A stretch of DNA of 64,000 bases from Enterobacter sp. 10-1 (GTDB lineage: Bacteria > Pseudomonadota > Gammaproteobacteria > Enterobacterales > Enterobacteriaceae). Location of the stretch: positions 1 through 64,000 of the forward strand of contig NISF01000004.1 in the NCBI GenBank assembly GCA_002270295.1, given 5' to 3'. The first letter of the stretch is position 1. Each line of letters opens with the position of its first letter. The position numbers were made by a program, and so were the translations under genes. Below the pieces are notes generated by a model. The model was not told the DNA's origin. It saw only the letters and a program-made list of their open reading frames with translations, and did no database searches. Positions 9,402 to 17,791 of the stretch are shown here, piece after piece.

Positions 9402-10349
9402 ATGGCCATTTCCCTGCATACCACCTGGACAAGCGCCCCTAACACCGCAGCGGCGACCAGCGTATCCCCGCTGGACCCGTCAGGCTCCTCAAAAACGAAA
9501 TTTTCTAAAACCAGAACCGACATTTACCAGACTGTTACTGACAACATCATTGCAGCGCTGGAAACTGGTGTAAAACCGTGGTCCTGCCCGTGGCAGCGTG
9601 TAGATGGCATGTCTGGTCTACCTTCCAATTACGCCACTGGTGCGGCTTATAGTGGCATGAATATCATGTTGCTGTGGTGCAGCGCATCTAAACAGGGTTT
9701 CAGCGATTACCGCTGGATGACCTACAAACAGGCACAGGCAGCAGGTGGACAGGTTCGTAAGGGTGAACGTGGCACAACAGCCATTTTCTACACCACACTC
9801 GAAAAGGAAAACGACGCCGGAGACGTTGAACATATCCCGATGCTGAAAACCTTTACCGTATTTAACGTTCAGCAAATCGACGGTTTGCCCCTGACAACTG
9901 AAACGGGCAGTCCGGAAGCAACCTTTGACCCGGTGCCGCAGGCTGAGAACCTGTTACGGAAGAGTGGCGCAAACATCATCGAGAAAGGACAAAACGCCTT
10001 TTTCAGCCCATCAACTGATGAGGTCTGGCTACCGGAGCGCCATCTTTTCGCTGATGCGGCAAACTTCTACGCTACCGGCCTGCATGAGCTGGTTCACTGG
10101 AGTGGGGGTAAAAAACGCCTGAACCGTGAAATGAAAGGGAAGTTTGGCAGTGCGGATTATGCAGAGGAAGAACTTGTCGCGGAGCTGGGAAGTGCCTTTC
10201 TGATGGCGGATTTGGGGATCGATGGCGAAGTACAACATGAAAGCTACATCGCTTCCTGGCTGAAAGCGCTGAAAAACGACAAGCGCTATATTTTCAAAGC
10301 GGCCAGCGCAGCCTCTAAAGCACATTGTTATTTGATGAATAAACTCTGA
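9402..10349 (+). CDS. ardC: ArdC-family anti-restriction protein / zincin-like metalloprotein
   Basis: This 315-residue protein has the two-part ArdC layout. The N-terminal ssDNA-binding DUF1738 domain (about 40-170) includes TGVKPWSCPW, YSGMNIMLLW and VRKGERGTTAIFY. The C-terminal metallopeptidase-like domain carries a zinc-binding HELVHWSGG motif around residue 228 and a later EELVAELGSAFL helix. ArdC proteins travel on conjugative plasmids and ICEs and protect incoming single-stranded DNA from restriction in the recipient. It is transcribed opposite to the adjacent mob genes. GGAG precedes the ATG by six bases. Length is normal for the family, so it looks intact. Confidence 0.85.
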   Translation: MAISLHTTWTSAPNTAAATSVSPLDPSGSSKTKFSKTRTDIYQTVTDNIIAALETGVKPWSCPWQRVDGMSGLPSNYATGAAYSGMNIMLLWCSASKQGFSDYRWMTYKQAQAAGGQVRKGERGTTAIFYTTLEKENDAGDVEHIPMLKTFTVFNVQQIDGLPLTTETGSPEATFDPVPQAENLLRKSGANIIEKGQNAFFSPSTDEVWLPERHLFADAANFYATGLHELVHWSGGKKRLNREMKGKFGSADYAEEELVAELGSAFLMADLGIDGEVQHESYIASWLKALKNDKRYIFKAASAASKAHCYLMNKL

Positions 10350-10363
10350 GGCCGGAGCCGGAT

Positions 10364-10383
10364 AACCGCAAGGGAATGCGGTT
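10364..10383 (+). terminator. Terminator-like hairpin after ardC
   Basis: AACCGCA (10364-10370) pairs with TGCGGTT (10377-10383) across a six-base loop, and TTTTTT follows at about 10389. It sits 15 bases after the ardC stop. Confidence 0.5.
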
Positions 10384-10405
10384 ACATGTTTTTTACCGGC
10401 AACGC

Positions 10406-10466
10406 TGCAAGGCGCAGACTGAGGCGGAACGCAGCACAGCGAGTACCGAACAGTCTGCGCCTTGCA
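10406..10466. repeat. Perfect 16-bp inverted repeat between ardC and mobC
   Basis: TGCAAGGCGCAGACTG (10406-10421) is repeated in exact inverse as CAGTCTGCGCCTTGCA (10451-10466), with a 29-base spacer. It lies between convergent genes and forms a stack with two further hairpins to its right. Confidence 0.7.
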
Positions 10467-10484
10467 GTGGAATGAACAAAATCG

Positions 10485-10534
10485 ACCGTCCTGGCGATAT
10501 CGCCGCCAGGACGGTGAGGCCATCCCGATGGCCT
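10485..10534. terminator. Two adjacent hairpins, candidate bidirectional terminator of ardC and mobBC
   Basis: ACCGTCCTGGCG (10485-10496) pairs perfectly with CGCCAGGACGGT (10504-10515). AGGCCAT pairs with ATGGCCT at 10517-10534. They lie just past the mobC stop (10545) on the minus strand. There is no long U-tract, so a structural or DNA-processing role is also possible. Confidence 0.45.
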
Positions 10535-10544
10535 GAGTAAAAGC

Positions 10545-11291
10545 TTACGTATAGCGGTCTAATGACAGGTGTTTCAGTTCATCAACGGTATAAATGCGAA
10601 ACACCAGACGGTGGCGTTCTTCCAGCGGGACGCGCTGATGGTTGATGATGACATGCCTGATGCTGTCAAACAGCAGTTCAAGCGCACGCTTCTTCTGTTG
10701 ATCGGGCACAACATAAAAAACGTAAATCCACTGCTTGCGGGTACGGGCCAGCAGGTGGCTTGCCATGATCGACTGATAACGGGCTCGGGTTTTCAGGCGG
10801 CGCTCGGTTTCAATGGCAACAACCTTACCGTCAGGCAGAGTCAGTAACCCGTCCGGGCGATGTTTCACCTGATACTGGCTGATAAAGGTGGCACGGTCAC
10901 CGTTAATCCATCCTGAAGCGCCTTTCTTCTCCAGAATAAGCCTGGCGGCCTGATTATCAAGATGATGCTCCAGCGTCCAGCCGGTAATTTTTGATGGTTC
11001 AAACCGCGCGGGAAAGATTTTATCATTCGGGGTTAGCACCACGGCCAGCCCGTCGCTGGTGATCCCCCATAATGAAATCTTCATTGTTCGTGATTCAAGC
11101 GCATGCTTCTGTATTAACCCCATTCGCTCTGTTTTTGCCAGCAGCGAATAAAGCGACTTATGATCCCGGAAACCAAATAGCAGCATCAGCGTTTTAAAAT
11201 CGCTGTAGGTTTCTTCTTTCAGGAAGTTCAGCAGTTGTTTTATTTTTTCTCTGTTGCGTGTCTGGCGCTCTTGATATGTCGAAATCAGCAT
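10545..11291 (-). CDS. mobC: MobC-family relaxase (MOB_C, replication-relaxation protein)
   Basis: This 248-residue protein belongs to the MobC family first described on plasmid CloDF13, where it acts as the relaxase that nicks oriT. The N-terminal half is a winged-helix-like DNA-binding region (FKTLMLLFGFRDHKSLYSLLAKTERMGL). The C-terminal half has the nuclease-like core: RPDGLL near residue 140, followed by VVAIETERR, the spacing of a PD-(D/E)xK-type fold proposed for this family. GGAG lies before the ATG, and the gene starts nine bases after the mobB stop. With mobB and the virB genes it provides DNA processing for transfer of this element. Confidence 0.85.
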   Translation of the reverse strand: MLISTYQERQTRNREKIKQLLNFLKEETYSDFKTLMLLFGFRDHKSLYSLLAKTERMGLIQKHALESRTMKISLWGITSDGLAVVLTPNDKIFPARFEPSKITGWTLEHHLDNQAARLILEKKGASGWINGDRATFISQYQVKHRPDGLLTLPDGKVVAIETERRLKTRARYQSIMASHLLARTRKQWIYVFYVVPDQQKKRALELLFDSIRHVIINHQRVPLEERHRLVFRIYTVDELKHLSLDRYT

Positions 11292-11300
11292 ACGCGCTCC

Positions 11301-13160
11301 TTAAAAATCCAGCGGGGACAGGTGTTCTTCCTCATCAGGTTGGGGCTTTGCCGGTTTGACTTCGTTTTCGTCGAAGAAAAGAGCCGGATGCGATGTCATC
11401 TCATCCAGCGCGGTTGGTTTATCATCGTCACCAAAATCCAGTGCGATCTTCACAGGTGCCGCCGCTGCGGCAATATCAGGGGAAACAGAAAAGGTTTTTA
11501 ACCGGCGCTTTCTGACCTTTATCGGTGAAATTAATGATGCAGAAGGTAGCGTTTTTGTCGTAAAGATAAAGCTGACAAAATCGGGCAGGTTCAGGATCAT
11601 ATTGCTGTCAATAAAGAAACGTTCGGCCTGGCGGATTGTGCGCTCACTGTCGATGGTTTCCGTCAGCATATTATCCGTCTTAGCCTTACGGAGTTCGTCA
11701 TCCACCAGAATCGTGCCTGACATTCTTGCCACCCATTCCGCTGTATCCGGGTCCATAACCCGGTATACCAGCTTGAATTTTGCATTTTCTACCACAGCGC
11801 CGACAACGGCGTCACCTTTCAAATCTGCCGGGCAGTCTTTTAAATCGGCGATGGACTGGTGGTCCATAATAATATGCACACCTTTATCCCGCGCCGCACC
11901 TAGACCTTCCAGCGCTGGTCTGGATAAATGGTATTTCAGTTCGGAAAGATAAACAGCAATGGGGCGGGGGACGTCTGTTATACGGTCGCGCCTTTCTGCT
12001 AACTGGTAAAGGCGAACCAGCAGCATCCGCTGTGCGGTTATAATTTTGCTGTTTCGCATGGAACCGACAACATAACAGCAACCACCTTCATCAAATATTT
12101 TCCTGAGTGAAAAACCTTTCGGTGAATTAACGGCATTGAGTAATGCCAGTTCCTCAATCTTGCCGAAAAATGCTTTGATTCTTTCAGCAATACCCTGAAC
12201 ATAATCACCGTTATAAACATCCCGGAGTGTTGCCGATGGATTATCGCTGACAAATTGCGCGGCGATACGCGCGGCTTTTCGGTCATCAATGCGATAAAAG
12301 TCAGATTCCTGTCCTTTTTCCGCAAGGCTGAACCCTGCAACAAACAGTTCTTCCAGTTCATCGGGCGTAATATCTTCAATCAGGTTTAACTGGTATTGCT
12401 GTTTTCGTAGGTCAATTAAGGCAAAAGGCTTGCCTGCATCCTCACAGGCTTTGCGGTAAAGGTGTGGAGCCCATTCATCATCCTTGGGGTCCATAACAAA
12501 GACACCTTCACCGGCCAGAATGCTCTGGTAGAGCAATATCCCGGCTGCGACCCCTTTACCGGCTCCGGTGGTGCCAATAATGTCCGCGTGTTGTTTCTGC
12601 CAGTCCTTTAACGGGAGATACATCGGTTCATTCTCCCTGTCCATGCCAGTAAAGATTCCTTTATTCAGGTCGATATAATCCAGCGGGTTATAATGCAGAG
12701 TTTCCGGTAGCAGGGATTTCACGGTGCGGACATCAGTACGTAATTCCCGTTCAAGGGTGGTCTTTTTAACAAGGCGTTTCTTAATTCTATCCAGTTCCGG
12801 CGTGAATACCCGACGAAGCATAATATGAAAAATAATCCCGGTTACAGTGAATACAATCCGTACTGACCAGGCCAGTACTGTATTATCACTGGTGAGTTTT
12901 ATTTTATACAGCCACTGAAAGGATCCGATAACTATCGGGGCCAGTGTGCCAGAGAGAAAACACAGCAGGGAAAAAGCAATAATCAGCTTTTTCCAGAGCG
13001 GCGCTTTCTGCCGTTCATCGTTTTTCATCGACGCAAAAAACGGCATCGTCAGCCCCGCTAATAACGCCAGTATCAGTTGTTGCTGTTGTACAAAAGCGAG
13101 CAGCGCCAGCATCCCGTTCACTATCGGCGACAGTGAAGCGGCAAGCTTATTTAAAACCAT
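11301..13160 (-). CDS. mobB: MobB-type coupling protein (VirD4/TraD-like T4CP)
   Basis: This membrane ATPase of about 620 residues links the relaxosome to the secretion channel. Several hydrophobic segments occupy the first 130 residues (FVQQQQLILALLAGLTMPFF, then two near 40-70 and one near 90-115). A Walker A motif GTTGAGKG lies near 195-202, followed by VFVMDPKDDE as Walker B. I place the start at the ATG at 13160, preceded by GGAGG; a longer frame to 13190 lacks a site. The family is that of CloDF13 MobB and the ICEKp/ICEEc1 coupling protein, and the mobB-mobC order is the same. The C-terminal 60 residues are acidic and probably disordered. Confidence 0.85.
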   Translation of the reverse strand: MVLNKLAASLSPIVNGMLALLAFVQQQQLILALLAGLTMPFFASMKNDERQKAPLWKKLIIAFSLLCFLSGTLAPIVIGSFQWLYKIKLTSDNTVLAWSVRIVFTVTGIIFHIMLRRVFTPELDRIKKRLVKKTTLERELRTDVRTVKSLLPETLHYNPLDYIDLNKGIFTGMDRENEPMYLPLKDWQKQHADIIGTTGAGKGVAAGILLYQSILAGEGVFVMDPKDDEWAPHLYRKACEDAGKPFALIDLRKQQYQLNLIEDITPDELEELFVAGFSLAEKGQESDFYRIDDRKAARIAAQFVSDNPSATLRDVYNGDYVQGIAERIKAFFGKIEELALLNAVNSPKGFSLRKIFDEGGCCYVVGSMRNSKIITAQRMLLVRLYQLAERRDRITDVPRPIAVYLSELKYHLSRPALEGLGAARDKGVHIIMDHQSIADLKDCPADLKGDAVVGAVVENAKFKLVYRVMDPDTAEWVARMSGTILVDDELRKAKTDNMLTETIDSERTIRQAERFFIDSNMILNLPDFVSFIFTTKTLPSASLISPIKVRKRRLKTFSVSPDIAAAAAPVKIALDFGDDDKPTALDEMTSHPALFFDENEVKPAKPQPDEEEHLSPLDF

Positions 13161-13409
13161 CGTGCCTCCTTCGTCAGCTATTCGCCCCATGACATCGCCC
13201 CGTCAATTCGCCCCACGGTGTCGGGCGAAAAGGCGGGGCGAGTGTATGGGGTAAAGAAGGTGACCGCTGTGCGACCATGTGCAGGAAAGCATGCTTCCCT
13301 GCACCAAACGGCGTGCGCCAGTACATGCGGGCTGGACGCCCTTATTGCCTGTCGCATGGGGGTAATGTCGTGGCTGGACGCCGCGTCAAAACCCCCGAGG
13401 TCAAAGGCG

Positions 13410-13579
13410 GCACACCGTCGCACGCTACGCGCGACCACCCCCTTTAAGACGGTCGCTTTCGCCTTTTTCTTCCCTTGGCTCGTTCCTCGCAGCGGGAATA
13501 AAAGGGAAGCTGACCTTTAAAGAGGGTGGTCGCGCCACGCTACCGGCTTTTGGCCGGAGACTTAGCCGCGACGGTGTGC
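13410..13579. repeat. Nested inverted repeats inside the oriT candidate
   Basis: The outer arms GCACACCGTCGC (13410-13421) and GCGACGGTGTGC (13568-13579) are a perfect 12-bp inverse. The inner arms at 13430-13447 and 13517-13534 match at 17 of 18 positions (GGTGGTCGCG core). Inside these again, TTCCCTT faces AAGGGAA. The layout could extrude as one long cruciform. Confidence 0.7.
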
Positions 13580-13764
13580 GGGGCGATGCCCCCCAAATAA
13601 AGCGCTGTCGTGGGCGACAGCTTTTCGCTCGCTGGGGCGGCGAAATTTATTCGGCTCCCCCCGGCCGGCAAAATCCGCGTGGGCGCGGCTGTTTGCCGGT
13701 GAGGCGCGGTGCCTGTACTATTTTCGCTCCTTAACCCGCGAAAATAATTCTGTCCGCTGCCTCA

Positions 13765-13824
13765 TTTTTACGGCCCACATTTCTTCACTCCTTAATTCGC
13801 GAAAAATGTGCTGGGCCGTAAAAA
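13765..13824. repeat. 13-bp perfect inverted repeat with 34-base loop
   Basis: TTTTTACGGCCCA (13765-13777) is inverted exactly as TGGGCCGTAAAAA (13812-13824). It lies downstream of the 101-aa gene on the minus strand and could end the virB transcript or bound the oriT region. Confidence 0.65.
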
Positions 13825-13908
13825 CCTGAAAACCGCCACGCCTTAAGCCTGATTCGGCTGAAATGTTTTGGCGCTATAGGGGATCTGCGAATAAAACTAA
13901 GGCAGGGA

Positions 13909-14214
13909 TTAATAGTGGCTCTCGCGGATTTCCCTGATGATGTCGGAATAACACTGACGACTTTCTTTAATGCTGGTTTCATCCAGCGTAAACCCTCGCC
14001 GGTTGGCTTCATCTGTCAGCGTTATTCTGTCGGTGGGATTCAGCGTTTGCATCAACTGCAATAACCGGCAGACAACCCGGTAGTGATAAATTTCATAATA
14101 AAGGCCGCATCCGTACATTGCCTCATTTTCAATGTGCTCAATAACACAGGCTGCGCGCATGGAATCCCCACGCTGATGTGTCCAGGGATGCTGAATAAAA
14201 CCCGAGTTGGTCAT
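13909..14214 (-). CDS. Small conserved-looking transfer-region protein, unknown (101 aa)
   Basis: This 101-residue cytoplasmic protein has no motif I recognise. It is acidic and helical, with Cys at several positions and an EAMYGCGLYYEIYHY stretch. GGAGG sits seven bases before the ATG, and the start is only 18 bases past the TrbM-like gene's stop, so it is very probably the last gene of the virB operon. Its place next to the oriT candidate makes an accessory relaxosome role possible, but nothing in the sequence shows this. Confidence 0.6.
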   Translation of the reverse strand: MTNSGFIQHPWTHQRGDSMRAACVIEHIENEAMYGCGLYYEIYHYRVVCRLLQLMQTLNPTDRITLTDEANRRGFTLDETSIKESRQCYSDIIREIRESHY

Positions 14215-14232
14215 AAAGATAACCTCCGCTAA

Positions 14233-14532
14233 TTAACTACGCACGCGGCCAAATTTACTGATTATCTGGCTGGTGATTGCCGGGTCTGCCGAATCGCACT
14301 CAAGTAAAAATGATTTTCTGGCATCGGCAGTATGGTCCGGCAGAAAACCGTGCTTGTTCTTTTCCACGATATTAAAGAATGCGCGTTCGGCCGAATGGCA
14401 TTCATTGCCGCCGCCGTTACCGGTGGCTTTACCGTACATGCATAACACCACTTTACAGGTGTCAGCGGCCATGACGGAGGTTGAATATGACGCCATAATG
14501 CAGAGCAATAATGCGGAAGATATTTTTTTCAT
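14233..14532 (-). CDS. TrbM/KikA-like periplasmic conjugation protein
   Basis: This protein of about 99 residues has a clear signal peptide (KKISSALLLCIMASYSTSVMA, cleaved before ADTCKV). The mature part begins DTCKVVLCMYGK, the signature of the TrbM/KikA/MpfK family, and contains further Cys residues that probably form disulfides. Such proteins act in the periplasm during mating-pair formation and are needed for efficient transfer in some systems. The start is set at the ATG at 14532, five bases after AGGTGA; an upstream ATG at 14547 has no site. It follows virB11 in the operon. Confidence 0.75.
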   Translation of the reverse strand: MKKISSALLLCIMASYSTSVMAADTCKVVLCMYGKATGNGGGNECHSAERAFFNIVEKNKHGFLPDHTADARKSFLLECDSADPAITSQIISKFGRVRS

Positions 14533-14581
14533 CTCGGTCACCTTCATATTTAAACGAGGGTTGCGTAATTCGATAATTTAT

Positions 14582-15610
14582 TTATTGAAGCCCTTTACTG
14601 AATACACCTCTCATGTCTTTGACATGAAGGGGTTTGAAATAAATATCACTCATGCGGCGTATGTCACCGTGAATATCAATGCTGACTATCACATCAATGC
14701 TTTTTAGCACCTTGCGTAACAGCACGTCGAAAGGCATGTTCCGGCAGTCGGGGTTTTCATAGCAGCGGTCAATTAACCCTTCAATACATTCTTCCGGGCT
14801 GCCCGCATGCAGGGAGGTCATCAATCCCTCATGCCCGGAACCGACGATTTTCAGTGCATCCCAGGCTTCCCGGCCGCGAATTTCTGCCAGTAATATCCGG
14901 TCCGGGTTCATACGATAATTGGCACGTATCAGTCTGCCGGGCGTGACAATAGCATTATCCCCGGCATCCGCCGGATAAAAGAGATGGACATAATTGGTGT
15001 GGTGATAAAACCGGATTTCGGGATTATCCTCAATGGTGGTCAGCCTGAGGTGCCGGGGAATATGGTGCAGCAGCGTTTTCATATAGGTGGTTTTACCGGA
15101 TCCGGTTTCACCGACGATAAAAATCGTCTTGCCGTATTCCACCGCTTTTTCCATAAAGCGGGGCATATCCTCACTCTGATAATAGCGGGTCAGTTCAACA
15201 TCTTTGCCTTCCGTTCGCTCCTGACCGGTGACCTGATTATAAAATCCCGCATCAATCCATGACTGATGTGTTTTCTGCCCGAATGCAGGCTTGCGCAGCG
15301 TAATGGATACGGTATTGCGCTCACAGGCCGGGGGAATAATGGCCTGAATGCGCTCGCCTGATTCAAGCGTGGCGGAAAGGATCGGCGAGGTGTCGTCGAT
15401 GTTATCGTCCTGCCAGGACGCCAGCGCTCTGGCAAAGGCGTAACACTGACGCAGCGTAACCGGGGCTTCGTGTCTTCGCCATTTCCCCCGGATTTTGGTA
15501 TGCAGTTCACCCGGCCGGTTAACGGCAATTTCCGTCAGGCCATCCTGCGCAATAAACTCACCAAACAGCTGGTTTTTCATAAAATCCAGCGACAGGTTTT
15601 CAGCGTTCAT
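14582..15610 (-). CDS. virB11: VirB11 secretion ATPase
   Basis: This 342-residue hexameric traffic ATPase powers pilus assembly and substrate transfer at the inner membrane. The C-terminal half carries Walker A GETGSGKTTY near 166-175, an Asp box (TIEDNPEI), a Walker B-like ILLAEIRGREAWD and a GHEGLMTSLHAG His box. The N-terminal domain (1-140) is typical of the family. Length is normal. It overlaps the end of virB10 by 11 bases, so the two are translationally coupled. Confidence 0.93.
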   Translation of the reverse strand: MNAENLSLDFMKNQLFGEFIAQDGLTEIAVNRPGELHTKIRGKWRRHEAPVTLRQCYAFARALASWQDDNIDDTSPILSATLESGERIQAIIPPACERNTVSITLRKPAFGQKTHQSWIDAGFYNQVTGQERTEGKDVELTRYYQSEDMPRFMEKAVEYGKTIFIVGETGSGKTTYMKTLLHHIPRHLRLTTIEDNPEIRFYHHTNYVHLFYPADAGDNAIVTPGRLIRANYRMNPDRILLAEIRGREAWDALKIVGSGHEGLMTSLHAGSPEECIEGLIDRCYENPDCRNMPFDVLLRKVLKSIDVIVSIDIHGDIRRMSDIYFKPLHVKDMRGVFSKGLQ

Positions 15611-16904
15611 ACCACCTCTTTTTCAGTCGCAGCTGCCAGATGGATGAGAAATCAATATCGGTGCCGGTCATGATGCCGATCACATCACCCTGATTCAGGT
15701 ACAGTGTGGGCGGGATATTGATACTGTTATCCAGCGTCGTTTTCGCCATTTCCGCCGTGGCGGCGCGGGTGTTTTCGGTGTAGTCGGTATTGCGGTCTTT
15801 CCCTGGGGCAGCATCCGACGCCGCCGCTGCCACGTCCTGGACGGTACTGAGCATCAGGGCATTGCCGAAGCGCTCCCAGAAGTGATTGTCGATCCAGCCT
15901 GAGATCCCCGCCTCGCCGAGCGGGCCGCTGGCCTGCGTATTGCTTAGCGGGATTTGCAGGCTGCCGGGCTCAGGCGTGCGCAGCTCCGTCCACAGCACAA
16001 ACATCCGGCTGCGTCCATGCTGCAGCGCCCCGGTGCGGTAGATGCCACGGGCGACCGTTCCCGCCGGGATCAGCGTCACATGGTTGCTGGCGCTGTAAAC
16101 ATCTTCACTGATCAGACAGGAAATATGCCCCCCGACATCGGACACGAAGCGCCACATCATCGAACACGGGATATAGCGGTCCACCGGGATATAGAGATCA
16201 GGATCGAGGCCCAGCCGTCTGACGCCGGTGACACGGGCGACGCCCGGATTGTCGTTGTTACCCGTTTCCGGCGCAGCAGTCTCTGGGCTGCGCAGGCGGC
16301 CATCCTTTCCCCTGGTCAGTACTGACGGACAGGATGTGTACGTCGTGGATGATGACCGACTGTCGGACGTTTCTGCGTTGCTGCGCGGTTCATCCGGGGA
16401 CGTGCGTACATTATCGGCCGGCATTGTTCGGGTGTTGTTCGGCCCGTCAGCCAGCGCGGCTGCCTTGTTCAGGGCGGGTGGGGTCGGTGGCTGGGTCGGT
16501 GCGGGAGTGACGGTCTGACGGGCAGGGGCTGTTCGGTCCTGTGTGTGCGGCCCAAACAGGCCAAACGGGTTACTGTCCATGCCCAGATTTTGACGCTCAT
16601 GCAGCGTCTTTCCGGCAGAGGGCGGCGGCGCGGTGTCTGCTTCTTTCTCATTACCCCCTTTCAAGGCACTGAAAAGACGATCGCCGCCGGATGCCAGGGC
16701 GATCACCAGCGCCAGACTCAGCAGGCTGACGATCAGTGTGCGGCGACCGGATGCCTTACGAAAACGGGTCACTTCCGGCTGGCCGGGCGGTGTTCTTTGC
16801 TCCGGCTCCTGATACGCCATTGCCGCACGGGCGCGTTCGCGGGCTTCCGCTTCCCGCTCTGCGGTGGTTTTTTCCGGCTCGTCCGGGACAGGTTTATCGG
16901 TCAT
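15600..16904 (-). CDS. virB10: VirB10 (TrbI family) channel scaffold
   Basis: This 434-residue protein has the VirB10 plan: a short cytoplasmic part, one membrane helix (about 54-72, LIVSLLSLALVIALASGG), a long Pro/Thr/Ala-rich periplasmic linker (about 80-210), and a C-terminal TrbI beta-barrel domain (about 215-425) with LDPDLYIPVDRYIPCSMM and an antenna region. VirB10 spans both membranes and senses ATP energy from VirB4, VirB11 and the coupling protein. It overlaps virB9 by four bases. Confidence 0.93.
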   Translation of the reverse strand: MTDKPVPDEPEKTTAEREAEARERARAAMAYQEPEQRTPPGQPEVTRFRKASGRRTLIVSLLSLALVIALASGGDRLFSALKGGNEKEADTAPPPSAGKTLHERQNLGMDSNPFGLFGPHTQDRTAPARQTVTPAPTQPPTPPALNKAAALADGPNNTRTMPADNVRTSPDEPRSNAETSDSRSSSTTYTSCPSVLTRGKDGRLRSPETAAPETGNNDNPGVARVTGVRRLGLDPDLYIPVDRYIPCSMMWRFVSDVGGHISCLISEDVYSASNHVTLIPAGTVARGIYRTGALQHGRSRMFVLWTELRTPEPGSLQIPLSNTQASGPLGEAGISGWIDNHFWERFGNALMLSTVQDVAAAASDAAPGKDRNTDYTENTRAATAEMAKTTLDNSINIPPTLYLNQGDVIGIMTGTDIDFSSIWQLRLKKRWYER

Positions 16905-17791
16905 CTGGCCTCCAGCGTAACGGACGGTGAAACGGTGTCGCTGCGGGTTATCGCGATGCGCCCGAACCCGTCGTTTTCGATCCCTACCACCGAGGTGCCG
17001 TAACGCAACACCAGTTGTGGCGCTGCCGGCACCACCATCACAATGTAATTACCCTGCTTAACTGTCCGGGGCGTGAGCGCCTGCTCCCGTCCGTTAACCA
17101 CCCGGAAAACAGACGGCAGGGTTTTGATGGGGGAAAAACCGATATAAGCAAAACGACCATCATCCCAGGCAAAATCCGGTGCGATGGAGGCCGAACCGGC
17201 GGCGACCCGTTTGGTGTAGCGCCAGTTGCGTGGCGTGCTGGCCTGTCCGAATGCTGCCGCTATCTGCTGCTTCTCCTGTCTTTCACGCTGCTGCGTCTGA
17301 CGCTCGGCGCTGGCGGCGGCGGATTGCTGGCGAACCTCGGCCGGATAGTGGTAACGGATAACGAACGCCTGCGCGGGGGAATCGTGGTCCAGTACGTTCA
17401 GCTCCAGGCTGTAATCACGCTTTGAGGTCACCACGAAGAGGTTGGTCTTCCAGTCCTTTGCCGTGGGCAGGAACACCTGGCTGATGTTGTTGCCGCTGGC
17501 GTCCGTCACCGGCTGGGTGATGGGGTTCGGGCTGACGCCGACCCGGTTATCACTTTTCGTGACCGTCCAGCCTTTTGGAAAACCCGCTTGTGCATCAATC
17601 ACAGTTTCATCGCCGTCAAACAGCAGCGTGGTGACGTAGCCGGGACGGGTATTCACCACGGTGGCGTTCTGGCTGTTATACGATACGTTCTGCATCCGGC
17701 TGTCATAGCCGCTGCCGCGCGGGGTGGCGGCGCTCCATGCCGCGCATGACACCATTAAGCCCGTCAGGAGCAGGATGTTTTTCAGCATCAT
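16901..17791 (-). CDS. virB9: VirB9 outer-membrane core protein
   Basis: This 296-residue protein has an N-terminal signal peptide (ILLLTGLMVSCAAWSA). An N-terminal VirB9/CagX domain contains TTLLFDGDETVIDAQ and GWTVTKSDNRVGVSP. The C-terminal domain (about 195-290), with RYTKRVAAG, FAYIGF and VPAAPQLVLRYG, forms the outer-membrane pore together with VirB7 and VirB10. Length is typical. It overlaps virB8 by four bases. Confidence 0.92.
   Translation of the reverse strand: MMLKNILLLTGLMVSCAAWSAATPRGSGYDSRMQNVSYNSQNATVVNTRPGYVTTLLFDGDETVIDAQAGFPKGWTVTKSDNRVGVSPNPITQPVTDASGNNISQVFLPTAKDWKTNLFVVTSKRDYSLELNVLDHDSPAQAFVIRYHYPAEVRQQSAAASAERQTQQRERQEKQQIAAAFGQASTPRNWRYTKRVAAGSASIAPDFAWDDGRFAYIGFSPIKTLPSVFRVVNGREQALTPRTVKQGNYIVMVVPAAPQLVLRYGTSVVGIENDGFGRIAITRSDTVSPSVTLEAR

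Larger units (their letters stand above)
13161..13908. other. Non-coding, inverted-repeat-rich region upstream of mobB; oriT candidate
   Basis: About 750 bases without a plausible gene separate mobB from the secretion operon. They are GC-rich and crowded with inverted repeats: a nested pair spanning 13410-13579, GGGGC-GAT-GCCCC near 13580, GCTGTCG/CGACAGC at 13604-13621, CCGGCAAA/TTTGCCGG near 13662-13702, and a 13-bp stem at 13765-13824. In CloDF13 and ICEKp-type elements oriT lies upstream of mobB, so this is the best oriT candidate. No nick site could be assigned by eye. Confidence 0.55.

Noticed and set aside
9322..9573. Open frame overlapping the start of ardC on the plus strand
   Set aside because: It is an out-of-frame reading of the ardC leader and N-terminus, basic and Pro-rich without a domain.
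10029..10523. 164-aa frame opposite the end of ardC
   Set aside because: It runs antisense to the HELVH domain and through the hairpin cluster; no domain and no binding site.
10364..10534. Possible CRISPR array
   Set aside because: The repeats are inverted, of different sequence and not regularly spaced; no cas gene is present.
13178..13520. Overlapping frames of about 100 aa on both strands in the oriT candidate
   Set aside because: GC-rich DNA with few stops; composition is low-complexity, there is no ribosome-binding site and repeats explain the sequence.
15954..17003. Several plus-strand frames opposite virB10
   Set aside because: They mirror the Pro/Ala-rich linker of VirB10 and have no recognisable features.
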